Below are positions 12,711 to 19,703 of a stretch of 23,956 bases of DNA, one piece after another. The stretch is taken from positions 1 to 23,956 of IMG/VR virus record IMGVR_UViG_3300042354_000024. One strand, given 5' to 3'. Each line of letters opens with the position of its first letter. Position 1 is the first letter of the stretch. Both the position numbers and the translations under genes were made by a program. Source of the stretch: a virus. The notes under the pieces were generated by a model, which saw nothing but the letters and a program-made list of their open reading frames with translations, ran no database searches and was not told the DNA's origin.

Positions 12711-12848
12711 ATGACAGCGACAATTCTTCAAGCGACAGGCGTGTTTGCCATCGCACTAGGGGCTTCTTTTATTTATCCACCAGCAGGGGTAATTCTGCTA
12801 GGTATCGGACTGCTCGTATTCGGTATAGCCATTGAAAGAAGTAAGTAA
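12711..12848 (+). CDS. Small two-helix membrane protein, 45 aa
   Basis: ATG 12711 lies 7 nt after TerL, and the TAA shares its last base with the portal ATG (TAATG), so the frame is very probably used. The peptide has two hydrophobic segments (ILQATGVFAIALGASFIY at 5-22 and GVILLGIGLLVFGIAI at 26-41) joined by PPA and a charged end ERSK. Short membrane peptides at this place occur in other actinophages; their job is unknown. Confidence 0.68.
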   Translation: MTATILQATGVFAIALGASFIYPPAGVILLGIGLLVFGIAIERSK

Positions 12849-14185
12849 TGCTAGGTAATCTTTTTGAGCAACGCGCTGTAAGTTTTCAGACTGTTTGGGG
12901 TGCAGGTGAGCCTTGGGGTTTGCAATCTGAGGCTGGCGTAAATGTCACAACTAAAAAGTCTTTTGAGATTGTTGCTTTCTTCTCAGCAGTCAGCCTAATC
13001 TCTGACACTATTTCAACTTTGCCATGTGGGGCTTATCTAAGGATTGGTGCAACACGCCGACCTTTGAACCCTAGACCAGTTTGGTTAGACCAGCCAGATG
13101 TTGACCTAAGCACAAGAGCAGCGTTCTTTCAGCAGGTCTTTTCTAGCTTGTTGGTACATGGCAACTCTTACACCAGAGTCTTTAGGGATGCACAAGGTCA
13201 GGTTGTAAACCTAGTCAACCTTGATCCTGAAAAGATTGAGGTTGAGCGTTCCAAGATTGGTCGCAAGATTTACCGCTACCAAGACGAGGCTAGACCACTA
13301 AACAACGATGAGGTTATTCACATCGTTGACCTAATTCTTCCAGGTGAACTAAAAGGCATGAGCCGAGTAGAAACCCTAAAGCAAGCACTAGGACTAAACA
13401 TTGCGCTTAGCGATTACGCTGCTAGATTCTTTGGAACTGGTGCATCAGCCGCTGGTGTTATCGAGTTCCCAGGCAACCTAACAAGTGAGCAAGCAAAACA
13501 ACTAGCTGACGGCTTTGATGCAAGACACCGCAACGGAACAAGACGAGCGCACAAGACAGGCGTTCTATCTGGTGGAGCTAAGTTTGTTTCAACACAGCTA
13601 GACCCTGAAGCCTCACAAGCACTAGAGTCACGCAAGTTCGCAGTCGAGGAAATCGCTAGAGCTTTCAATGTGCCACTTCACTTGCTAGGTGTACCAGGAA
13701 CAGCAAGCTACGCATCTGTTGAGCAGAACAACCTTCAGTTTGTATCTATGACCCTAAGACCTCTGGCTGAAAAGGTTGAGGCCGCTTTCTCACGCCTACT
13801 GCCAGGCGATGCCTTTATCAAGTTCCAGTTCGGTGACCTACTAAGAGCAGACCTTGAGGCTCGTATCCGTTCTTACTCAGTTGGATCGCAAGCTGGTTTC
13901 TACTCGACCAACGACATCCGCAGACTTGAGGACATGGAGCCAGTTGAGCAAGGCGATCAGTACCGAGTGCCACTAGCTAACATCGCACTCGCAGACACCC
14001 AAGTAATTACAGATGACCGCAAGGTGCTTATGGCACAGCGACTTGTAACTGTTGGTTTTGACCCTGAGCAAGTATTGGCAGCTCTTGGATTACCAAGCAT
14101 CGGTCACACTGGCGTACCAAGCGTTATGTTGCAGGGTGTTGCACAGATTGACCCTAACGATCCTGAAGCTGTTTACGGAGTCTAA
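12848..14185 (+). CDS. Portal protein (HK97 family)
   Basis: The 445-aa protein matches phage portal proteins in size and pattern. The N-terminal part has VAFFSAVSLISDTISTLPCG. The wing and stem part holds LVHGNSYTRVFRD and IHIVDLILPGELKGMSR. The crown side has EEIARAFNVPLHLLG and YASVEQNNLQFVSMTLRPL, a motif found in nearly all HK97-type portals, followed by FYSTNDIRRLEDMEP. Twelve copies form the ring through which DNA enters and to which the connector binds. It is coupled to the membrane peptide gene (TAATG) and followed 2 nt later by the next gene. Confidence 0.96.
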   Translation: MLGNLFEQRAVSFQTVWGAGEPWGLQSEAGVNVTTKKSFEIVAFFSAVSLISDTISTLPCGAYLRIGATRRPLNPRPVWLDQPDVDLSTRAAFFQQVFSSLLVHGNSYTRVFRDAQGQVVNLVNLDPEKIEVERSKIGRKIYRYQDEARPLNNDEVIHIVDLILPGELKGMSRVETLKQALGLNIALSDYAARFFGTGASAAGVIEFPGNLTSEQAKQLADGFDARHRNGTRRAHKTGVLSGGAKFVSTQLDPEASQALESRKFAVEEIARAFNVPLHLLGVPGTASYASVEQNNLQFVSMTLRPLAEKVEAAFSRLLPGDAFIKFQFGDLLRADLEARIRSYSVGSQAGFYSTNDIRRLEDMEPVEQGDQYRVPLANIALADTQVITDDRKVLMAQRLVTVGFDPEQVLAALGLPSIGHTGVPSVMLQGVAQIDPNDPEAVYGV

Positions 14186-14187
14186 CT

Positions 14188-14448
14188 TTGCCAATTACCA
14201 CAGGACAGATAGTTGCTGGCACAGCCAGAGTTGCGATTGATGGAAGCTCCGTTAGCGATTGGAGATTGCACATCCACAACATGGATAACACAACTGCTCT
14301 TTATGTTGGCGATGAAACTGTCACAACCTCAAATGGGTTTAGCCTTTTCAAAGAGGACTCACTAGAGCTTCAGTGCTATCCAAATGAGCATATCTATGTT
14401 GTTTCAACTAAAGGTAATCACCGCATCTCATTCTTGAAGCAGGTATAG
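14188..14448 (+). CDS. Small beta-rich virion-associated protein, 86 aa
   Basis: TTG 14188 has GGAG 7 nt upstream. The sequence is nearly all beta-like (IVAGTARVAIDGSSVSDW, then TALYVGDETVTTSNGF and HIYVVSTKGNHRISFL). The pattern 'HIHNMDN....YVGDE.VT..NGF.L' is found in small beta-sandwich proteins of tailed phages encoded next to portal or capsid genes. It could be a decoration or head-completion protein. There are no cysteines beyond one and no catalytic motif. Function is inferred from fold type and neighbours. Confidence 0.72.
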   Translation: MPITTGQIVAGTARVAIDGSSVSDWRLHIHNMDNTTALYVGDETVTTSNGFSLFKEDSLELQCYPNEHIYVVSTKGNHRISFLKQV

Positions 14449-14450
14449 AA

Positions 14451-16172
14451 ATGCCCTATTACATTACAAAGACAAATCCTGACTGCCCTAACTGGGCTGT
14501 TGAGAAAGAAAACGGCGAGCTAATTGCTTGCCATGACTCTAAGCAGTCAGCGATTGATCAGGCAGTTGCTATTAGCCTTGCTGAAAAAACCGAGTTTATT
14601 GGTGAGCGAGCTGCTATTGGGTCATTAGCTATTGATGACTATGTATCTTGGTCACCGCTCGACCCAAGGGTTGCTGCTCAGATTGTTATGGTCGAGGGTG
14701 AGCTGGCTGTTGTTAGATTGTTTGAGTATGAGGAAGGCATCTTTGAGCCAACCGACAAGCTAATGGTTATCAATGTATTTCAGCTAGAAAAGATACCAAC
14801 CCCAAAGATGATTGCTATCGAGGTTGAGGAAATTGAGGAAATTGACGAGCCTGACAATGAAGGCGCTAACCTGCCAGATAATTACAGACCAGCTCTAGCC
14901 GAGGATGTCCCAGAGGGAAGGGCTTGTGGCAATTGTTTCTTCTTTGATGAGTCAAGGGTAAACGCTGAAGGTGACAAAGCTTGGTGTGAGCGTTGGGATG
15001 ACTTTGTTGATGGTGGTTTCTACTGCAACTCTTGGCAGTCAAACGATGAAGGTAGGGCTATCAACCAAGAAGCCCCTGCCTACATGAGAGCAGCAGCTCG
15101 GCGTGGACTTGAGTATTACGAGGAAGGTCTTGCTGGTGATGGCGTAACCCCTGGCACTATTCGCGAAGCCAGAGAGATGGCTGAGGGTCGCGTGTCAGAT
15201 GACAAGTGGATAAGAATAGCTGCTTGGATTGCTAGGCATCTAGTTGACCTTGACTCACCAGATGCAAATCCAGACTCAGACAATTACCCATCCGCAGGTG
15301 TAGTTGCTCATTTGCTTTGGGGATCAGGACCAAGCAAGAGAGCAGCACAAAGAACCCAAGACTACGCTGATTCAGTAGTTGCTAGAATCAGAGCAGAGGA
15401 AACTAACAGCATGGATAACAAGAACAAGTGGCTCAAGGTTGCGAGAGCAATCGCACTAAAGATTGACGGCGTTGAGCCTGAAGCCAAACAGCCAGAGGTA
15501 AGAACCAACAGCGTTGACTTCGAGGTCAGGGCTGAGGGTGACGGCATGACCTTCACCGGCTACGCCTCTGTTTTCAATTCCCCATCCGAGGATTTAGGTG
15601 GTTTTATTGAGTATGTTGCGCCAGGTGCTTTCAAGCGTTCTTTGCAATCTCGCAACGAGGTCAAGCTTCTTTGGAACCATGACTCAGGTGAGCCTCTGGC
15701 TTCCCTAAGAGGTGGCACAATGCAACTCGTTGAGGATGAGCGTGGCCTAAAGGTTACGGCTAAGCTCCCTAACACAACAAGGGGAAGGGATGTAGCGGAG
15801 CTTTTAAGAACCAACGTAATTTCAGAAATGAGTTTCGGATTCAATGTCATCAAGGATTCATGGTCTAGAGATGGACAGACAAGAACCCTAGAGTCAGTCA
15901 GATTATTCGAGGTCAGCGTGGTAAGTTTTGGGGCCTATAAATCCACAGAAGCATCAGTCAGATCATCACAAACCATCAACCCTGACCAGCTAGCTGATGC
16001 CCTGCTAAAGCTAGAGTCTGGTGAGGAACTTGACGAGGCCAACGCTAACTTGATTACCGATGTGGTCAACAAGCTAAAAGCACAGCCAGAGATTGATGAA
16101 GCAATTGACAACGGCCTTGAACTACTAGACCTAAAGAAAAAGCAGTTTGACCTTCTATTGAAAAGGATATAA
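14451..16172 (+). CDS. Prohead maturation protease with long multidomain N-terminus
   Basis: The last 220 residues are an HK97-type (U35) protease: MTFTGYASVFNSPSEDLGG (366-384), VAPGAFKRSL (389-398), LLWNHD with the catalytic His410, and SEMSFGF with the catalytic Ser (S461 most likely). It cleaves capsid N-terminal delta domains and itself during head maturation. The first 320 residues are unusual: a DUF2188-like segment (1-45), an SH3-like segment (55-118), a four-cysteine part (C159, C162, C179, C192) resembling an iron-sulfur or zinc site, and a helical domain (205-312, ARRGLEYYEEGLAGDG and IRIAAWIARHLVDL). An in-frame ATG at 15411 (residue 321) has AGAGGAA about 8 nt upstream and would give a standard 253-aa protease. 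The stop is 2 nt before the next gene. Confidence 0.93.
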   Translation: MPYYITKTNPDCPNWAVEKENGELIACHDSKQSAIDQAVAISLAEKTEFIGERAAIGSLAIDDYVSWSPLDPRVAAQIVMVEGELAVVRLFEYEEGIFEPTDKLMVINVFQLEKIPTPKMIAIEVEEIEEIDEPDNEGANLPDNYRPALAEDVPEGRACGNCFFFDESRVNAEGDKAWCERWDDFVDGGFYCNSWQSNDEGRAINQEAPAYMRAAARRGLEYYEEGLAGDGVTPGTIREAREMAEGRVSDDKWIRIAAWIARHLVDLDSPDANPDSDNYPSAGVVAHLLWGSGPSKRAAQRTQDYADSVVARIRAEETNSMDNKNKWLKVARAIALKIDGVEPEAKQPEVRTNSVDFEVRAEGDGMTFTGYASVFNSPSEDLGGFIEYVAPGAFKRSLQSRNEVKLLWNHDSGEPLASLRGGTMQLVEDERGLKVTAKLPNTTRGRDVAELLRTNVISEMSFGFNVIKDSWSRDGQTRTLESVRLFEVSVVSFGAYKSTEASVRSSQTINPDQLADALLKLESGEELDEANANLITDVVNKLKAQPEIDEAIDNGLELLDLKKKQFDLLLKRI

Positions 16173-16174
16173 AC

Positions 16175-16351
16175 ATGGCAAGCAAAGATGAAATCAAAAA
16201 GGCAATCCTAAAGGCTGCTGGTAACCCTTCTGTCGGCCTAGTTGCTGACATGGCGGAGGATTTTGCTCAGGCAGTTTGGGAACTAGACAACACTAACTCA
16301 TACAACCCAGCCAAAGAAGCAAGGGTTGTTGACAGTAAAGAAACCCGATAG
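16175..16351 (+). CDS. Hypothetical protein, 58 aa
   Basis: ATG 16175 follows AAAAGGA with about 7 nt spacing, directly after the protease gene. The product (MASKDEIKKAILKAAGNPSV, then GLVADMAEDFAQAVWELDN) is helical and acidic. Short proteins of this type with 'AGNP..G.....A..FA.A' occur beside capsid genes in actinophages. It may be a head assembly accessory. It is the last gene before a strong terminator. Confidence 0.7.
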   Translation: MASKDEIKKAILKAAGNPSVGLVADMAEDFAQAVWELDNTNSYNPAKEARVVDSKETR

Positions 16352-16362
16352 AGTTTCTTTAG

Positions 16363-16401
16363 CCCCAGCTCAACCCCCTTTCTGAGCTGGGGTTTTCTTT
16401 T
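16363..16401 (+). terminator. Rho-independent terminator before the capsid gene
   Basis: A perfect 10-bp stem CCCCAGCTCA/TGAGCTGGGG (16363-16372/16383-16392) with a 10-nt loop is followed by TTTTCTTTT (16393-16400) and one further T. It ends the head-protease transcript 12 nt after the last stop and separates it from the capsid gene. Confidence 0.93.
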
Positions 16402-16423
16402 GCCTATAAACTTGAACCTAACA

Positions 16424-16466
16424 GTTGAGTGTAAGCACCGCTGTATCTGTTGAGTGTCAGCACCGC
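16424..16466 (+). repeat. Imperfect 18-bp direct repeat upstream of capsid gene
   Basis: GTTGAGTGTAAGCACCGC (16424-16441) is repeated as GTTGAGTGTCAGCACCGC (16449-16466) with one mismatch and a 25-nt period. The pair lies in the gap between a terminator and the capsid gene, where a promoter must lie. Two same-direction copies about 2.4 helical turns apart suggest binding sites for a regulator. A TATAAA (16405-16410) just upstream is a possible -10 box. No clear -35 was found. Confidence 0.75.
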
Positions 16467-16498
16467 AGGAAACCCATTCAATCATTTATAGGAGAATC

Positions 16499-17650
16499 AT
16501 GTCTGATTTCATCAAATCTCAGATGGACGCTCGCAACAACCTGATCGCACAGGCAAGAGAAGTTCTTGACATTGCACAGGCTGAAAAGCGTGGTCTATCT
16601 GCTGAGGAAAACACCAAGATTGCTCGTATCGAAGCTGACATTGACTCAGCCGATGCAACAATCGAAACGGCTCGCAAGCTAGCAGACCGCGAAGCTCGCG
16701 CGTCTGAGGCAGCAGCTTCATTCACACCATCAGCTCCATCAGCTCAGAACTCTGACGCTGACATCCTTCGTGCAATCGCTTCTGGCGAAATGCGCGGATA
16801 CGACTTCGCTCGCGAGGTTCGTACCCTAGTTCCATCCGCAAACACTGTTGGTCAGTCTTTCTATGACCAGGTATTTGAGATTGCTCAGCTAGTTGGCCCA
16901 ATGCTAACTGTGTCTGAGGTTTTCAACACCACTTCAGGTGAGAACCTAGTAATCCCAACTGTTACCGCTACCTCATCCGCTGGATCAGTAGCAGCAGCAG
17001 GAACCATCTCTGAGTCCAACCCAACATTCTCATCCATCACTCTTGGAGCTGAGAAATATGGTGCGCTTGTCCAGGTGGCCCAGGAACTAGTAACTGACGC
17101 TGGATTCAACATCTCAAGCTACATCGCACAGCAGCTAGGTACTTCTCTAGGTTTGCAGGCAAACTCCGTTCTAACCACAAAGCTATCCGCAGCCGCTGGC
17201 TCAGTAGTAACTGGTGGAACTGGTGTATCTGGTGCTGCTTCATACGAGAACCTAATTGACTTGGTTTACGGAATCGCCGATGGCGCTCGCGTACTACCAG
17301 GCCTAGGTTTCCAGATGAGCAAGTCAGGTATCGCTGCTGCGAGGAAACTTAAAGATGGGGCCGGAAATTATATCTGGACCAACTCTGCAGTTCCTGGACA
17401 GCCAGCAACCTTGCTTGGCTACCCAGTGTACGAGAACCCAAATGTCGCAGCAGTAGGAACAGCAGCTAAGTCTGTATTGTTTGGACACCTACCAAGCTTC
17501 AAGGTTCGCGTTGCAGGTGGAATCCGCGTTGACCAGTCTGCTGACTTCGCGTTCAACCAAGACACAATCACCTACCGAGGCCTAATCCGTCTTGATGGTG
17601 GACTAACCCACGCTACCCACATTGGGTACTTCAAGGGTGGAGCTAGCTAA
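16499..17650 (+). CDS. Major capsid protein (HK97 fold)
   Basis: Start placed at ATG 16499 with AGGAG 5-6 nt upstream; upstream in-frame codons lie in the repeat region. Of 383 residues, 1-75 are a charged helical delta domain (NNLIAQAREVLDIAQAEKRG, then EEDNT-like acidic helices) that acts as internal scaffold and is normally removed by the protease. After a linker (FTPSAPSAQN) come the HK97-fold signatures: GENLVIPTVTATSSAG, YGALVQVAQELVTDAG, LKDGAGNYIW, GYPVYENPN and GLIRLDGGLTHATHIGYFK. Arginine codons are mostly CGC/CGT, while many other genes use AGA, as expected for a very highly expressed protein. Terminators flank the gene on both sides. Confidence 0.96.
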   Translation: MSDFIKSQMDARNNLIAQAREVLDIAQAEKRGLSAEENTKIARIEADIDSADATIETARKLADREARASEAAASFTPSAPSAQNSDADILRAIASGEMRGYDFAREVRTLVPSANTVGQSFYDQVFEIAQLVGPMLTVSEVFNTTSGENLVIPTVTATSSAGSVAAAGTISESNPTFSSITLGAEKYGALVQVAQELVTDAGFNISSYIAQQLGTSLGLQANSVLTTKLSAAAGSVVTGGTGVSGAASYENLIDLVYGIADGARVLPGLGFQMSKSGIAAARKLKDGAGNYIWTNSAVPGQPATLLGYPVYENPNVAAVGTAAKSVLFGHLPSFKVRVAGGIRVDQSADFAFNQDTITYRGLIRLDGGLTHATHIGYFKGGAS

Positions 17651-17675
17651 ATCTAGCCCCCAGTCAAAAAGCTGG

Positions 17676-17719
17676 CAGTGGGTCACAGAGCGTAGGACTG
17701 TGGCCCACTGTCTTTTTTT
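17676..17719 (+). terminator. Rho-independent terminator after the capsid gene
   Basis: CAGTGGGTCACAG (17676-17688) pairs with CTGTGGCCCACTG (17698-17710) over 13 bp with one G-T pair and a 9-nt loop, followed after TC by seven T (17713-17719). A very strong terminator 26 nt after the capsid stop and 14 nt before the next ATG. Confidence 0.95.
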
Positions 17720-17721
17720 GC

Positions 17722-17727
17722 TATTGT
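17722..17727 (+). promoter_or_regulatory. -10 box for leaderless glycosyltransferase transcript
   Basis: TATTGT lies between the terminator T-run and ATG 17734, exactly 6 nt before the ATG. There is no space for a normal leader after the terminator and no properly spaced Shine-Dalgarno (AGG ends 1 nt before the ATG). A leaderless transcript is the simplest reading; no -35 is visible. Confidence 0.45.
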
Positions 17728-17733
17728 TTAGGT

Positions 17734-18924
17734 ATGCCTACGAATAAAGAGAAACTAAACGGCGCTGTAAGCGTCTGGTCTAATAGCTATAACGCCCCTA
17801 CTGGTTACGGTCAACAGGTCACAATGCTAGTTGACCGACTCAAGCAATCTGGACTTGATGTTGCCATGCTTTCTAACTACGGACTTGAAGGCATCCCTAG
17901 CACAATCAAAACCCCTCATGGTGAAATACCTCATTACCCCAGAGGCTTAGACCAATACTCAAACGACTCTGGGCCACAGGATCACAAGACCTTTATTGCT
18001 GACAAGAATAAGCCAAACCTTTTTATTAGCCTTTACGATGTCTGGGTGATGAAAGCTAAAGCTTACGATGACTTCCCAATCGCCGCTTGGACACCACTTG
18101 ACCATGTGACTTTGCCACCAGGCGTAGAGAAGTTTCTAAAGAAAGAAAATGTCACGCCTATTGCAATGTCACCTCATGGTGTCAGACAGCTAACGGCTAA
18201 AGGCATTGAGTGTGAATACGCGCCTCACGCAATAGACACCAAGACTTACAAGCCAACTTACAAAATAGGCAAACACCCAATCAATGATTACATGGGCATC
18301 ACGCCTGAAACCTTTGTTGTTGGAGTAGTGGCTGCTAACAAAGCATCAGGCCTAGTTCACCGCAAAGCCTATGGCGAGCTAATTCTTGCCTTTAGTATCT
18401 TTGCCAAAGATAAGCCTGACGCGGTGTTGTATCTTCACACTGACTCATTCGGTTTATCAGGTGGCTGGAACTTGCTAAACATCCTTGCATCGCTAGGAGT
18501 AAAAAAGGATCAAGTAATCTTTCCCAACCCACAGGACTATCGCTTTGGTCTAGCCAAGTCTGACCTTGCTGCTCTCTATACAAGGATGGATGTTTTACTA
18601 GCACCTAGCTTGGGTGAAGGCTTTGGCGTTCCTAGCGTTGAAGCTCAGGCTTGTGGCACTAGGGTAATTGGGTCAAACTGGGCAGCAACACCTGACCTAA
18701 TCAGCGATGACTCTTGGCTAACAGATGGACAGCTAACTTGGGATGCCGGTCAAGACGCTTGGTGGATGACACCCAATGTGGGTAGCTTGGTAAATGCCTT
18801 AGAGGAATCTTACAAAGCTGATCGTGGGACATCTCAGGTTGCTATTGACTTTGCTAGCCAGTTTGATGTCGAAAAGGTTTGGTCAGACAACTGGGTTCCA
18901 ATCTTGACAAAGCTACTAAAATAG
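17734..18924 (+). CDS. Glycosyltransferase, GT4-like (GT-B fold)
   Basis: The 396-aa protein has the GT-B architecture. The N-terminal domain has a glycine-rich acceptor loop (NSYNAPTGYGQQV, 17-29). The C-terminal domain has VVGVVAANKASGLVHRK, a nucleotide-sugar-binding start, and the family signature APSLGEGFGVPSVEAQACG (290-308) containing E-x7-E (E295, E303). It transfers an activated sugar with retention of configuration. Phage enzymes of this type next to capsid genes are thought, and in some mycobacteriophages shown, to sugar-coat virion proteins. It follows the capsid terminator by 14 nt. Confidence 0.93.
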   Translation: MPTNKEKLNGAVSVWSNSYNAPTGYGQQVTMLVDRLKQSGLDVAMLSNYGLEGIPSTIKTPHGEIPHYPRGLDQYSNDSGPQDHKTFIADKNKPNLFISLYDVWVMKAKAYDDFPIAAWTPLDHVTLPPGVEKFLKKENVTPIAMSPHGVRQLTAKGIECEYAPHAIDTKTYKPTYKIGKHPINDYMGITPETFVVGVVAANKASGLVHRKAYGELILAFSIFAKDKPDAVLYLHTDSFGLSGGWNLLNILASLGVKKDQVIFPNPQDYRFGLAKSDLAALYTRMDVLLAPSLGEGFGVPSVEAQACGTRVIGSNWAATPDLISDDSWLTDGQLTWDAGQDAWWMTPNVGSLVNALEESYKADRGTSQVAIDFASQFDVEKVWSDNWVPILTKLLK

Positions 18925-18942
18925 ACCTAAACTGACTTTGCA

Positions 18943-19009
18943 CCAAGTCGAGCTGCTACTAGGGAAACCCAGCCGCTTGGAGTGAGTCGGTAAGAGTAGA
19001 AAGGCCGAC
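18943..19009 (+). promoter_or_regulatory. Structured leader covering the ribosome-binding site of the GT2 gene
   Basis: The 90-nt gap between the two glycosyltransferases can fold into two elements. First, CCAAG/CTTGG (18943-18947/18976-18980) with an inner CG.GCTG/CAGC.CG stem separated by single-base bulges, topped by a loop with GGGAAACCC. Second, GTCGG/CCGAC (18986-18990/19005-19009), which encloses the GAAAGG site (18999-19004) of the gene at 19015. No T-run follows the first stem, so it is not a normal terminator. Translational control is an inference; it does not match a riboswitch class known to me. Confidence 0.45.
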
Positions 19010-19014
19010 AACAC

Positions 19015-19662
19015 ATGATTCCAGTATTAGCTTTCCCAACTTACGCAAGGCACGATTTAGCTCAGCGAATGATTGACTCGATTGACTATCCAGTCGAGCA
19101 TTTAGTGATTGTTGACAACTCTGGCAAGCAAGAGTTCAAGCCTGTAAAGCCAGATACTGTAAAGAACCTTTGGCTAATCCCTGTGCCTTTTGGTGTTGGG
19201 CCAGTAGCAGCAATGAACTTTGTAACCAAGGCAACCCCACACGCTAAGTATTGGGTCTTTGCTAGTGAGGATACTTGGTGTGAGCCTGGTGCTTTAGAAA
19301 AGATAGCTAATGAGGTTGACACCGAGGCTTTGAACTTTACTGGTGCTGTTCCTGACTGGGCTTTTGTCGCTATCGGTGAGGGTGTAGTCCTAAAGGCTGG
19401 ACTAGCAAGCGAGCTATTTCACCCTCTTTATTTTGATGACAATGACTATGAGCGAATCATTGACGCACATGGGATACCCAAAAAGCGCATCCATGCCACA
19501 ATTCACCACAACAACAGCTCGACTATTGCTGCTGGCTATGGCCCTAAGAACGCTCGTACCTTTTCAATCAACCAAAGACTTTACGAGGAAAGACGAGCTG
19601 AGAATAACCTCAATGGTGGCGAGTGGTCGCTAAAGATAAGGCGAGAGAACTCTTGGGACTAA
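19015..19662 (+). CDS. Glycosyltransferase, GT2-like (GT-A fold)
   Basis: The 215-aa protein opens with MIPVLAFPTYARHDLAQRMI and LVIVDNSG (30-37), the start of GT-A Rossmann-type enzymes, followed by GVGPVAAMNFVTK (60-72) and VFASEDTWCEPGALEKI (81-97). SED at 84-86 sits where the metal-binding DxD motif normally lies, then comes a late acidic motif FDDNDYERI. It is shorter than typical GT2 enzymes (about 250-300). It probably adds a sugar to a virion protein or works in sequence with the GT4 enzyme upstream. The start has GAAAGG 10 nt upstream inside a possible hairpin. Confidence 0.85.
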   Translation: MIPVLAFPTYARHDLAQRMIDSIDYPVEHLVIVDNSGKQEFKPVKPDTVKNLWLIPVPFGVGPVAAMNFVTKATPHAKYWVFASEDTWCEPGALEKIANEVDTEALNFTGAVPDWAFVAIGEGVVLKAGLASELFHPLYFDDNDYERIIDAHGIPKKRIHATIHHNNSSTIAAGYGPKNARTFSINQRLYEERRAENNLNGGEWSLKIRRENSWD

Positions 19663-19687
19663 CCTTATTAGTATCCTTTTGATTCAG

Positions 19688-19693
19688 TAGAAT
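19688..19693 (+). promoter_or_regulatory. -10 box candidate before connector operon
   Basis: TAGAAT lies in the 41-nt gap after the GT2 gene, 10 nt before ATG 19704, which would leave a leader of about 3-4 nt. The same hexamer occurs at 21593-21598 after another terminator. No Shine-Dalgarno is evident before 19704. No good -35 is seen. Confidence 0.4.
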
Positions 19694-19703
19694 AGAGAAC
19701 ATT

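Noticed and set aside
16424-16466. CRISPR array
   Set aside because: Only two imperfect copies with a 7-nt interval and no cas genes; it is a regulatory-type direct repeat.
18943-18980. Intrinsic terminator after GT4
   Set aside because: The stem has bulges and is not followed by a T-run, unlike the three clear terminators in the window.
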